Assembly: GCA_963969495.1 (NCBI GenBank)
Contig: OZ018320.1
Span: 76,014,361 to 76,078,360, forward strand
Direction of reading: 5' to 3'
Length of the DNA stretch: 64,000 nt
Source of the DNA: Ceratothoa steindachneri
Lineage: Eukaryota > Arthropoda > Malacostraca > Isopoda > Cymothoidae
The position numbers and the translations under genes were made by a program. Below the pieces are notes generated by a model. The model did no database searches and was not told the origin of the DNA. It saw only the letters and a list, made by a program, of their open reading frames with translations. This document shows, one piece after another, positions 23,256 through 34,009 of the stretch. The first letter of the stretch is position 1; every line of letters starts with the position of its first letter.

Positions 23256-25646
23256 GTCGAGGGGGCTGTGGTGTTCCTGGACTTACCCCAGGTTGGGGCG
23301 AAGTGTGCGTTGAGGGGACTGTGGTGTTCCTGGACTCACCCCAGGTTGGGGCGAAGTGTGCGCTGAGGGGGCTGTAGTGTTCCTGGACTCACCCCAGGTT
23401 GGGGCGAAGTGTGCGTTGAGGGGGCTGTGGTGTTCCTGGACTCACCCCAGGTTGGGGCGAGGTGAGCGTTGAGGGGGCTGTGGTGTTCCTGGACTCACCC
23501 CAGGTTGGGGTGAGGTGAGCGTTGAGGGGGCTGTGGTGTTCCTGGACTCACCCCAGGTTGGGGCGAGGTGAGCGGTGAGGGGGCTGTGGTGTTCCTGGAC
23601 TCACTCCAGGTTGGGGCGAAGTGAGCGTTGAGGGGGCTGTGGTGTTCCTGGACTCACCCCAGGTTGGGGCGAAGTGAGCGTTGAGGGGGCTGGGGTGTTC
23701 CTGGCCTCACCCCAGGTTAGCGCGAGGTGAGCGTTGAGGGGGTTGTGGTGCTCCTGGACTCACCCCAGGTTGGGGGGAGGTGACCGTTGAGGGGGCTGTG
23801 GTGTTCCTAGACTCACCCCAGGTTGGGGCGAGGTGAGCGTTGAGGGGGCTGTGGTGTTCCTGGACTCACCCCAGGTTGGGGCGAAATGAGCGTTGAGGGC
23901 GCTGTGGTGTTCCTGGACTCACCCCAGGTTGGGGCGAGGTGAGCGTTGAGGGGGCTGTGGTGTTCCTAGACTCACCCCAGGTTGGGGCGAAGTGAGCGTT
24001 GAAGGGGCTGTGGTGTTTCTGGACTCACCCCAGGTTGGGGCGAGGTGAGCGTTGAGGGGGTTGTGGTGTTCCTGGACTCACCCCAGGTTGGGGTGAAGTG
24101 AGCGTTGAGGGGGCTGTGGTGTTCCTGGACTCACTCCAGGTTGGGGCGAAGTGAGCGTTGAGGGGGCTGTGGTGTTCCTGGACTCACCCCAGGTTGGGGC
24201 GAGGTGAGCGTTGAGGGGGCTGTGGTGCTCCTGGACTCACCCCAGGTTGGGGGGAGGTGACCGTTGAGGGGGCTGTGGTGTTCCTAGACTCACCCCAGGT
24301 TGGGGCGAGGTGAGCGTTGAGGGGGCTGTGGTGTTCCTGGACTCACCCCAGGTTGGGGCGAAATGAGCGTTGAGGGCGCTGTGGTGTTCCTGGACTCACC
24401 CCAGGTTGGGGCGAGGTGAGCGTTGAGGGGGCTGTGGTGTTCCTAGACTCACCCCAGGTTGGGGCGAAGTGAGCGTTGAAGGGGCTGTGGTGTTTCTGGA
24501 CTCACCCCAGGTTGGGGCGAGGTGAGCGTTGAGGGGGTTGTGGTGTTCCTGGACTCACCCCAGGTTGGGGTGAAGTGAGCGTTGAGGGGGCTGTGGTGTT
24601 CCTGGACTCACTCCAGGTTGGGGCGAAGTGAGCGTTGAGGGGGCTGTGGTGTTCCTGGATTCACCCCAGGTTGGGGCAAGGTGAGCGTTGAGGGGGCTGT
24701 GGTGTTCCTGGACTCACCCCAGGTTGGGGTGAAGTGAGCGTTGAGGGGGCTGTGGTGTTCCTGGACTCACTCCAGGTTGGGGCGAAGTGAGCGTTGAGGG
24801 GGCTGTGGTGTTCCTGGACTCACCCCAGGTTGGGGTGAAGTGAGCGTTGAGGGGGCTGTGGTGTTCCTGGACTCACCCCAGGTTGGGGCGAGGTGAGCGT
24901 TGAGGGGGCTGTGGTGTTCCTAGACTCACTCCAGGTTGGAGCGAAGTGAGCGTTGAGGGGGCTGTGGTGTTCCTGGACTCACCCCAGGTTGGGGCGAGGT
25001 GAGCGTTGAGGGGGCTGTGGTGTTCCTGGACTCACCCCAGGTTGGGGTGAAGTGAGCGTTGAGGGAGCTGTGGTGTTCCTGGACTCACTCCAGGTTGGGG
25101 CGAAGTGAGCGTTGAGGGGGCTTTGGTGTTCCTGGACTCACCCCAGGTTGGGGCGAGGTGAGCGTTGAGGGGGCTGTGGTGTTCCTGGACTCACCCCAGG
25201 TTGGGGTGAAGTGAGCGTTGAGGGGGCTGTGGTGTTCCTGGACTCACTCCAGGTTGGGGCGAAGTGAGCGTTGAGGGGGCTGTGGTGTTCCTGGACTCAC
25301 CCCAGGTTGGGGTGAAGTGAGCGTTGAGGGGGCTGTGGTGTTCCTGGACTCACTCCAGGTTGGGGCGAAGTGAGCGTTGAGGGGGCTGTGGTGTTCCTGG
25401 ACTCACCCCAGGTTGGGGCGAGGTAAGCGTTGAGGGGGCTGTGGTGTTCCTGGACTCACCCCAGGTTGGGGTGAAGTGAGCGTTGAGGGGGCTGTGGTGT
25501 TCCTGGACTCACTCCAGGTTGGGGCGAAGTGAGCGTTGAGGGGGCTGTGGTGTTCCTGGACTCACCCCAGGTTGGGGCGAAGTGAGCGTTGAAGGGGGTG
25601 TGGTGTTCCTGGACTCACCCCAGGTTGGGGCGAAGTGAGCGTTGAG
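23256..25646. repeat. 53-bp minisatellite, about 45 copies, with higher-order structure
   Basis: Unit is GTTGAGGGGGCTGTGGTGTT, CCTGGACTCACCCCAGGTTG, GGGCGAAGTGAGC. Variants differ at CACCCC/CACTCC, GCGAAG/GCGAGG/GTGAAG and a few private changes. Two private changes recur exactly 477 bp (9 units) apart: GTGACCG at 23,781 and 24,258, and AAATGAG at 23,884 and 24,361, showing a nine-unit block duplication. The right part often repeats as a three-unit (159-bp) pattern. The array ends 38 bp before a splice acceptor. Confidence 0.98.
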
Positions 25647-25684
25647 TGTAATTATTTTCTCTCTCTCTCTCTCAATCTCCACAG

Positions 25685-25773
25685 GTGGTCGATGTGGACG
25701 ATGATCCCGCTCACTTCTCAATTTGGGCGTTGCCTCTCGGTCGCTTTCCTGCTCGCCTTCTGCTTCCACTCAG
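25685..25773 (+). CDS. Ly6/uPAR-type protein, signal-peptide exon
   Basis: First visible exon of the only supported host gene. A pyrimidine tract (CTCTCT...) and CTCCACAG end at 25,684, so the exon begins at 25,685 after an upstream non-coding exon that I cannot locate. ATG at 25,692 opens 27 codons plus one base (82 coding bases) to AG|GTAACG at 25,774. The peptide has a hydrophobic core, LSVAFLLAFCF, ending HS, consistent with a secretion signal. The phase-1 donor joins perfectly to the exon at 27,134. A 53-bp minisatellite ends 38 bp before this exon, which is unusual for an acceptor region. The second Met (codon 4) is an alternative start. Confidence 0.85.
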
Positions 25774-27133
25774 GTAACGGAAACCTCACGAGGGCACTTA
25801 TCCTCTTTTAGGTTTAAGAAGAAAGAAAGAAATGAATAAATTGAGTGGACAGGGATAATCAAGGGGGCTCGAGAGAGCGAGGACGCAAAGTATGGTGTGG
25901 GGAGAGCGAGAGAAAGGGAAGGATCCCTTATCAAACAAGTCAACAAACCAAAGTCGCGTGCTCTCAATTATTTCAATGATTTTGACCCCCCAAAATGACT
26001 GACAATTGACTTTTAATTGACTAACTACCTTTAACTGACTTATGACCTTTACTGACTTATGACCTTTTACTGACTTATGACTCTTTAGTGACTTATGACC
26101 TTAAAACTGACTTGTGACCCTTTAGTGACTTATGACCTTAAAACTGACTTGTGACCTTTTTATGACTTATGACTCGATGACTCTCTGACCTTACGACTTT
26201 TAAAACGTTCAAAAACTCATTGAAAAGTAACATGGCTACGATCCGACCGACCGACAACGAACTGACATAGATTCGCGAGCACACGACTAAAAATCAGAGA
26301 AACTGGACGAAATCGGAAGAGAGTAAACCCCACGATAAATGGTCGAGCCTAAATGGTTAGGCTCGAAGAGCGTACAAAAGAGCCATTTAGATTAGAGCTT
26401 CTAAACTCCATTATAAGAGCTTGGTGAACAATAGGTTTGCAGCCACCGCAGAAGCACAACTGGCTCTAAAGAATAATAAATATATCTCAGCCATTGCTTA
26501 TCTATGGGTCCTGAAGTGAAGAAAGAGTTGGTGACATACGCGCCACCTCTAGGCGAAATCTACCCCCTCCTCCTTCAAACTAAAACGCATGACTTCAGGA
26601 AAAGGAAATATGATAAATATTAAAAAAAAACAAACAAAATATGTATCATCTTGACACAATTCTCATCCGTCGGTTTATCCTGGCGAAAGCAAAGAGAGAA
26701 TCTGGAAATGAGGGAATAAATCCATTTTTTTCCCCCTTATTTCTTTGAAAGCAAAGCCGATATTGAATTTAGAAAGTGTCGCTTGAATGAGTCCTAGTTT
26801 TGCATTCATAGGCGATAAACTGCTCCAAATCCCCCCCGTGACGAGGCGTCAGAAGGCGGAAATATGTATTTGGAAGACATAAATTGTCGCGTCTAAAATT
26901 GGATGCGAAAGGAATAGTGATTTTATTCGAGGGGAATTTCATTTTTGCTATTACTATTACACCAATTAAAGAAAAAACTGTCTCCCATAAATGGCTTAAG
27001 CCCTCTGCAACTGAGCATGGTATGTTCGTTTTCCGGATTGTGTATTTCTGCTTTACCTTCTCCCCTTCCCAATACTAAATTCCAGGTTATTTGTCATTGT
27101 TTTCCTTGAAAATGAATTGGTCTTTGTGAACAG
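25774..27133 (+). other. Ly6 gene intron (1,360 bp)
   Basis: Bounded by GTAACG and a TTTGTGAACAG acceptor. It contains a short tandem repeat (25,997-26,190) and otherwise no recognised element. Open frames inside it (25,770-25,967 minus; 26,884-27,078 plus) look fortuitous. Confidence 0.8.
25997..26190. repeat. Degenerate 18-29-bp tandem repeat
   Basis: Recurring ACTGACTTATGACCTTT and close variants, about nine copies with irregular spacing. It lies in the intron of the Ly6 gene. Confidence 0.85.
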
Positions 27134-27286
27134 GAAGCTGCGTGAAATGCTACATCTGCAGCTACTCGCCCTCTAACAACAGCTTGACAGTCGACTTGTG
27201 CACAGATGACAACTTCACGGCGGAGTACATCCACTCGAACAACTGTGATGCTGGCTGTGAGTCAGTCACGACCTACGATGCGAACC
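27134..27286 (+). CDS. Ly6/uPAR-type protein, exon with N-terminal half of the domain
   Basis: Encodes the first part of a three-finger LU domain: SCVKCYICSYSPSNNSLT, then a Cys-Thr-Asp-Asp segment and NNCDAGCESVTTYDAN. Cysteines fall at protein positions about 30, 33, 36, 50, 65 and 69, the expected CxxCxxC...C...CxxxC layout. Two N-glycosylation sequons (NNS, NFT) are present. The acceptor is AACAG|GA and the donor is AACC|GTAAGG at 27,287, so both ends are phase 1. Family members are usually secreted or GPI-anchored at the cell surface and act in junctions or channel and receptor regulation in insects; the specific role here is unknown. Reading through the donor gives a false longer frame. 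Confidence 0.9.
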
Positions 27287-27419
27287 GTAAGGAACGACTC
27301 AATGTTGGCGCAATTTCATTGTATCCGAGGTTTTCAAACCACTACCTCTTCCCTCCGTACCCCCACTCATCATTAATTGTCCTCCCCTGCTTCTAGAATT
27401 AACCTTTCTTACAGTCGCG

Positions 27420-28849
27420 CGCCTCATACACGAATCTCCTTCCACTCCATTCTGTTTTCCCCTTCCCTTTTTTTCCCATTTAATACATTACACATTTCAT
27501 TCTAATTAATTTCAAAATTCTTTTCGCAAATTCCCGCCATTTCGGTTTTCCGTCCTGTCTGTCGACAAGCTCTAGTTTTGATCAGGATTTCAGGCTCCTT
27601 CAGCCCGGGATGGACTCGTTCTTTTGTTTATAAAAACTTGGCAAATATCTGGTTCCAGAAGAGATAAAGTGAGACTAGTTATTATTATAGTAACTAAGCC
27701 AACACTAGGATTATACATTTTCGTATGTCAATCATTCCTATCTTTTAAACTTAAAGTAACAGTACAGGTTTGTCCAATGGTCTTCTCATCCCCTTCAGAA
27801 AAGTAATAAAAGCAATAAGGAAACAATATAATAATATCAAACGCATGTACTAGTTTTAGTATATTCACTTCCATTGACACTGTCACACATAGAGAAGGTC
27901 TGTATGAACACTATCATTTACGTGGTACAAAATGGTGCGGCGCCATGTCTTATTAACAGGGGGTGACAAATCTTTCGGTCATCTGAAATAGAAAAATAAA
28001 CAATATTTACAGGGGCTGTCAACTCTCTAGTATCACCCTGTACATCGAGAGTGTCAGCGCTCTGTTTTGTTTCCAGTTCTCTTTATTTCGTCCTCATGAG
28101 TGAACCTGGAAACTTCGGCCCGCACCTGCTTCTTGTGCTGTAAATTCGCATCACGAACTTGCGTTAAATAAGAAAAAGATTCTTAGTTCGTACTTTGTAG
28201 TCTTTGTTTTCACTTGTACAAACTCCCTCCCCAAACATTAAAAAAATTCAAGCAGATGAGTAATGGCGTAACTTCCAAAAGAGAGGAGTAGTAGGGATTC
28301 TGGGACTGGGGGCAAACAATTATAATCTCCAGTGCAAAATATGTGTGGCCTCCACCCACCGGACACAGTCAACCTCTGCAGAGGTTGGATGGGTAGCATT
28401 AATGCTTTGGTGCCACTTAATTCATCCCCCAATTCAATGTTTTTCTTTTAAATTACTAAACTTAATGACGACCAATTTGTCTACGGAAAAATCCTCAAAA
28501 TATCCCAAGGAACTTTGATTCTGATGAGTGAATTCAAGTGGATAAGAAACACTTTAAATTAATAATAACTCAATCTAATGTAAAATAAACCGATAACGAG
28601 AGTAGGAAGCGCATTAAAATATGCGACAGCAGAGGCAGCCAAGAATGCTCGAGGCAGGTTAACTGGGCATTTTGAATTTCTATTAAAAATAAGGAGGCTC
28701 AGATTTCTGCAGTTTTGGCCAGCCACAATTCAATAAAAATTTTGTTTACTTAACTTGACCCCAGCTGAGATCCATCCCTTAAGCCGGCAGCCATCGACGA
28801 ATTCCTCCCAAACAGATGGACTCTCCCAAAAACTAAACAAGCTTTTATC
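27420..28849. other. Intronic, no element identified
   Basis: AT-rich sequence with short open frames only (27,624-27,806; 28,238-28,432 minus). GGGGCTGTC...ATCACCCTGTACATC near 28,012-28,050 could be the end of a small DNA element, but no partner was found. Confidence 0.35.
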
Positions 28850-30700
28850 TCGGTTGTAGTTGTGTCGGACTTGTAAATAGGTTTGAAAGGCGCATGGTTC
28901 CTGGTTGCAACGGGGGCAGATGTATGTGTCGTTCAGGCCATCATGGTATTAGTATACGTTTAGTTTTGCGTGGGGACTGCAGCGGGCGCTTTTTTAGGGT
29001 CAAATGTATGACAAAGAAGGGATGTTTCTTCTGGGTTGTTATCCGACAGAACAAGATTGTGAAGATGGGTTGGCGACAAAGATTGAATGCAATGCTGTGT
29101 TATCTGCGTTGATTGTTTTGTGGGTAACGGTTGCGTGGTTACATGAAATTGGGATCCTTCGAGTTTTGCGCATGTTTCTTGGATGATGGTATTGGTTTTG
29201 TATGTAATGGAGGAGGGGTTAGAGCTTGGGTTTTGCGTAGTAGAGAGAGTGTGTGTGGCGTGTAGATCAAGCTTGGGTTTTCGGAGCACGGATTTGTTTC
29301 AGAGTTGCCGTTTTTTATTGGGGTGTCGTGGATTCATACTGCAACGAGGTGGAGTACTTTGTTTGGTGTTGTCTGTAGTTTAGTGAGATGAGTGGATGCG
29401 AGATTTTTTTAGGAACTTATCTGGCGACTGCCTACTAGAGCAAAAGTCACCGCAGTGGATGCGAGATTGGGGTCCCCAGGATGTGGAGGTATAGACGAAT
29501 GGTTGAAGAATACAGTATACTGCTCGAAAGTGTGGGCGATGGATTCGTTAGTTTGCCTGTATGTGGTTTCAGAGTTTGCTCAAGTCCATGTGAGCTTTAT
29601 TTGTTGTTTCTGATGTAGTGTTGTAAAGTTACTCTTGTATCGAGTGTGACACTAAGCACTGTAGATGATGTTCAGCTTAATGGGATTGGGTTGTTTGATA
29701 GAATAACGCGGGAGTACTTTTTGTACTCCATTTGATGTATTGTAAATAGAGTGACAAGAATTTTAAGATGAGACGCTTATTAAATTCTGATTCAGCTGGC
29801 GTAAATTTTGCGATGTAAATCTGTAAGGCTGCTTGGGTGTGAAATTTGAGTGTTGGGCGAGGATAGTATTGTCATCAGCATAGCTGTAGAGTGTGATGTT
29901 AGGATTTAGTGCGTGGGGAATTGTTGAAAAGAATGGGGAGATTACGGACCCTTTCTTGACTCCATTGCTTAAACGATGTGCTCATGAAAGCTTGCCTTGG
30001 TGTATTATTTGCGCTTGTTGACCTCTGAGGATGTTGGCTAGCCATTTTGAGTAGTGGGCTACATGTATGGTGTTTAGTATTTTTTGGATGAGTTTAGGTA
30101 ATATGGAGGTTTTGCTTATGTCTATTTCTGCTATTACTGTCTTTCGTGGTGGTGAGTTAGTTGATAGGATGATTCTAAAGTTTATCGGCAGTAAAAAAAA
30201 AAATGCTGGATGAGAGGTGAAATAAAAAATGCCTTGAGTGAAAACAAGTAATTAGAAACTAATGCTAGAACTAGTCATAACGTCTTTGTCAATAAACTGA
30301 GAAGGACCAATTTTTGTGTTCGAGTAAACGGACAACATTTTCACTACATACTGCAAATAATTGTTTTAAATTTTCTTACTGCGGAGAAACCTTTTTGATC
30401 ACTTTGTATAAGCTAGTGATGTTAGTATAGTTTTGGTCAAATGCAATGGGTGGAATCCTTGTTGGAAAGTATATTGGGATTTGTGTTTGTGGTTGATTTG
30501 GTTTAATATTGACGTTCCCTGATTTTGGAGAGGGCGCAGCGTAAAGAAATAGGTCGAATGATGGATAAGTGGACGATATGTTTAACTTGAGCATGGACAT
30601 TATATGGGAAGATTTACAGACGTTTACAATAGTTACGATAGAGATAATGAATGAAGAATTTTTTAACAGCACTGATTTCATTTAGACCGAGTTGTTTTAA
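28850..30700 (-). mobile_element. Jockey-like LINE, degenerate
   Basis: Minus-strand frames contain TVIAEIDISKT (D of RT block A), then SNGVKKGSVISPFF (usual GVPQGSVISPTLF block) and LYSYADDNTIL (YADD catalytic box). Downstream come PNLASTHLTKLQTT and the 109-codon frame 28,960-29,289, the Thr/Pro-rich C-terminal part. At the 5' side, 30,376-30,681 encodes a peptide ending RIPPIAFDQNYTN...KVIKKVSPQ that resembles the RNA-binding gag of Jockey elements. The endonuclease between them is missing, so the copy is internally deleted. Frame changes and stops make it inactive. The YADD aspartates survive. Confidence 0.65.
29391..29468 (-). mobile_element. Tiny retroposed insert with 15-bp target duplication
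   Basis: AGTGGATGCGAGATT occurs at 29,391-29,405 and again at 29,454-29,468, flanking 48 bp. On the minus strand the insert ends AAGTTCCTAAAAA, an A-tail just before the duplication. Removing one copy of the repeat and the insert restores the LINE frame at NLASTHLTKLQ. This is the structure of a severely 5'-truncated SINE or LINE tail inserted by target-primed reverse transcription. Confidence 0.75.
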
Positions 30701-31589
30701 GGTAATACTATGGTGATAAAATGTTTGGGAATGGGCTTTATAGCAAATGTGTGGTGTTTTTTTGTGGCTCTGTATGAGAGGTCAAGTGTGCTGTTGATAT
30801 TTCTTCCTGGTGTTACAATTACCAAGTCACTTTATGTTTTTTCCAGAATTTGTTGCTGTCCTTTGTCGTCTGGATGGTCGAGGAAAGCTTGTTACTGGCG
30901 TTTTCGTTGTAGCTGACTCAGTGTATGAATGCCGTTTATAAAACTTATTTTGGGTGCGTGGTTACCATATTTAATAGCGTAGGTTGTCCTTGGTTTTTGA
31001 GAGCTGTCTGATGTCAGAGAAGATCTGGCTTTCAATACAAATATATTTACGTATATTTTTAAGCTTCTCGTGCAATTAATTATTTAGAGAAGAAATGAGA
31101 TCAAGTTCCCTTTATGGGTTCATAGGAGAAAATTAAAAAGATAAACTGTACAAGCAATAAGAAATACGATACTTTATGATTTATACCTCGACTCGATAAC
31201 CAGATCTTATGGACCAGCCTCTTGTCAAACTAGAGGTGAAATTTACTCCATAGGGCGCGGAAGACGAACACATATGGACGATGCTCAGTTGCCCATTCTA
31301 AACTCATACAAATGTAAATCCACATGCGGCTACATAACGAGAAACCAAATAGCCATGGTCGTTTATTGGTACCCATTACCAAAAGACTTGAATGCAGTAA
31401 AAACTTTGTGACAGCAATATGATCACAAACATCCATATAGATACGTACAAAATACACTAGTGTAAAGTTACCGGATAGGTTAAAATTAATCTTAAAGAAT
31501 TACAATTAAATCCTCTATATTTTTTCACTTATCTTCTTCACGATTTTTTTTCCGTTTTCGTAGTACTTCTATGGTTCTTTTACGCTACT
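30701..31589. other. No gene assigned
   Basis: Minus-strand sequence at 30,700-30,950 may be further 5' Jockey element; the rest shows no recognised domain. Confidence 0.35.
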
Positions 31590-32180
31590 TTCAGAGGCAG
31601 GCCTGAATTTAAGAGCTTGGATCTTTTTTTAATAGCGCCTATCTGACAACTCCTATTATTTGGCTACATTAAAAAAAATAGTACACAAGCAACCAAAAGA
31701 AACAAACCAAACAAGAAACTAAAAAATAGCAAGAAGAACAAGAAGGCGTCACGTCTCTGTGTACTAAAGAAAAGTGCTATCGACCCCGCTCATCCCAGTA
31801 CCGGGACAGGTAACGTGCGCGAAAATCACCCAGACCGGGACATTCAACAGGAATGTGCTGAACAGTCTGGGAACAACACAGTTGTCGCAATAAAGTGCAG
31901 GTGAGAGTTCCATAAAATGGTGGTGCGTTACGCAAGTGGGCCTAATTCGTAGACGAAAGAAAGCGAACTAAAGACGTCAGAACATTAGGGAGTAGGTCCA
32001 AGGAAACAACGGCGGCGTAATGGCACGCAACTTTATGTTTCCCTCAGCCGTCTTCCATCTTCTTTGCCAAGCAGCCCGGAGGGCTGCATTGATGCCCGAT
32101 ATGTAGTCGGTGTGAGTAAGAGCCAAACGCTGGTCTGGTGGCCAAGTCCTCGCCAAGACTTTTGCCTCCTCATCGGCGCG

Positions 32181-32567
32181 CTAATTCCACGCAATTTTCA
32201 CTCGTACAGGAACCCAGGAAAAAATAATCTCGACACCCACCCGACTCGCGGAAACCGTGGCATCACGGATAACACGAACTAGGAGGTGTGAAGATTCTAA
32301 TGCCCCGAGAGCACTCAGGGCGCTTTTTGAGTCGCTATAGATCACAATCATGTCTTCAAACCGGGCACCAGCGTTATCTCTCGTACCAAGTGATGTATTG
32401 CAACTGTTTGGCCGTGGAGACAAAGGCAGCGCCTGGTACAGTCCCGCTGACTTCAAACAGAGGGGATACGGCGTGGAAACGACCTCCTCCTGAGACTTAG
32501 AGCCATCCGCATACACTGACACGGATTCAGCGTACCACGAAGTATGCTTCTCAGAGGCCGTTCGCAA
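32181..32567 (-). CDS. RNase H domain fragment of I-clade LINE
   Basis: A 128-codon open frame holding most of an RNase H fold: first Asp in VYADGSKS (residues 18-25), SDSKSALSALGA with the SDS catalytic Asp near residue 80, and FSWVP near 117. The usual H of WVPGH is altered (WVPVR) and the frame ends at residue 128, before the last catalytic Asp. It is a remnant, not a host gene. Confidence 0.7.
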   Translation of the reverse strand: MRTASEKHTSWYAESVSVYADGSKSQEEVVSTPYPLCLKSAGLYQALPLSPRPNSCNTSLGTRDNAGARFEDMIVIYSDSKSALSALGALESSHLLVRVIRDATVSASRVGVEIIFSWVPVRVKIAWN

Positions 32568-32959
32568 TACTTCAGGCTCTGTGAAAGCTTTGGAAGCAAA
32601 GGCGTGGTTACAAATGGTCGAAGGTGGTACCTTTCAAGATAGTATCCTAGGCAGAACCAGAGGGCCTACCGGCCCATGAGATAGACCAAGCTCTCGAAGA
32701 AGTGTGCTAGTCCTAAACCTAAAGGGTTTAGGGCATAACAGGCGTCTCTCGGTGGCATAAGCACTGTAGAGATCGGTTGCGAATGCAGTGAGGGTTGTTG
32801 GCGACTGAGAGAGGCACCGGGCTAGCGCGTATAGGCGCATAATGCAATGTGCACGGTGCATAGCTAGTGGGATCTCCCCACAATCGACAAGTAGGCTACT
32901 AATCGGGGACTTGCGGAAGGCAGCGGTTGCATGGTCGATAACGGTGTGGTGGATCAAAT

Positions 32960-33439
32960 TCACCTTCCGCAATACAAGCGCGACTGTAGATGCATAAAAC
33001 TCGTAGCCGTAGTCAAGCTTCGAACGAACAATTGATTGTTAGAAAAGCAAGTAGTAACCCTTTCAGCAGCCCAGGTACTGAACGTCACGTAACGAATAAT
33101 GTCCATGGCGCGGGTGCAAGAGACCCTAAGGCTGTGAATATGAACCTTTTCTAGGTGAGGCTGGTCGAAAACAAGACCAAGGAAACGGTGCGAATCCACC
33201 ACTTCCAAGCGAACCGCCTTTAGGAATAAGTCTGGGTTGGGTTGGAGCCGTTGGTGGCGGCAAAAGTGCACCACCTTATTCATAGCCAAGGAAAACCCAA
33301 ACTTGTGCGTTTCAGCATGGCGAGAGATGTGGTTCAATGCCTGTTGATGTCTACGCTCAATAGTTATCATCTGGGCCGCACCGAAAGATATCGAAAGGTT
33401 GCCCACATATAGCTTAGTGAGAACATCTTCCGGCAGCAC
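32960..33439 (-). CDS. Reverse transcriptase palm fragment with YVGN
   Basis: A 159-codon frame containing the catalytic turn (LYVGNLSIS, residues 10-18; active relatives have YVDD), then RHAETHKFGFSLAMNKVVHF and RFLGLVFDQ. Both catalytic aspartates are changed (GGC and AAC in place of two GAC/GAT codons), so polymerase activity is lost in this copy regardless of frame. Confidence 0.7.
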   Translation of the reverse strand: MLPEDVLTKLYVGNLSISFGAAQMITIERRHQQALNHISRHAETHKFGFSLAMNKVVHFCRHQRLQPNPDLFLKAVRLEVVDSHRFLGLVFDQPHLEKVHIHSLRVSCTRAMDIIRYVTFSTWAAERVTTCFSNNQLFVRSLTTATSFMHLQSRLYCGR

Positions 33440-34009
33440 TGAAGTGATACCTTTGATGCTGAGGGAAAAGAGTGTGACACTGAGGAAACTTCCCTGCGGG
33501 ACACCCTCTTCCTGTTCGATTGAGCCGGATAGGGATCCTCTAACCCTTGCCCCGAATCAACGATCTCGCAAAAACACAGTAATAAAGATTGAGAGTGGTC
33601 CACTCGCCCCCATTGTGTGGTGAGTCTCCATGATACCGTATCGAAAAACACCGTGGCGTAGTGCTGTCTACAAAGGAAAGCCTCAAAGACGGCATTTTCA
33701 GTCGGAGAAAAGCACCGCCGTGAAGTGGCACTTTGGGAAGCCGCACTCCGTAGAAGAAAGTTTGCCTCCGTTGGCCAGGAAACATGATAGTCTAACATTT
33801 ACCAATTTCTTTAATAACTTGCACAGGCAGAAGATTTGAAAGATTGGGGGAAACAGGCCGGTTAGACTGATTACTGTCTCTTTGCGAAAAGTTAGCACAG
33901 TAGCCATTCGCCACGAGTTTGGGAGGATACCCTCAGCCACATCCTGTTAAACAAATCTAACAGCAGGGCTGTGCCTCGCTCACTCACACCCTGAACCACG
34001 TTAATAGCT

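Larger units (their letters stand above)
31590..34009 (-). mobile_element. I-clade LINE, 3' part: reverse transcriptase and RNase H
   Basis: Minus strand, 5' to 3'. LLLDLFNRMW and EGILPNSWRMATVL start at the 34,009 junction. Next come LCKLLKKLVNVRLSCFL, then VFFDTV (RT block A), then LTKLYVGNLSISFGAAQM, where the catalytic YVDD is YVGN. RFLGLVFDQPHLEKVH, SLLVDCGEIPLAMH and the RNase H domain VYADGSKS, IVIYSDSKSALSALGA, FSWVP follow, then a Cys-containing tail (YCDNCVVP) and ALKFRPASE near the 3' end. It is spread over four main frames (32,181-33,940), so not functional. Element 3' end is estimated near 31.6 kb. The 5' part of the same family lies at 40.1-43.1 kb in the same orientation. Confidence 0.75.

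Noticed and set aside
23256..25646. CRISPR-like array
   Set aside because: Units are head-to-tail with no unique spacers, in a eukaryotic setting; it is a minisatellite.
25509..25769. Minus-strand 86-codon frame across the end of the minisatellite
   Set aside because: Antisense to the Ly6 signal-peptide exon and the 53-bp repeat; composition-driven.
27142..27396. 84-codon frame taken as a complete gene
   Set aside because: It reads through the GTAAGG donor at 27,287; the true exon ends at 27,286.
28894..29383. Plus-strand frames with Val/Leu-rich sequence
   Set aside because: Antisense to the Jockey-like LINE, whose minus-strand frames carry recognisable RT motifs.
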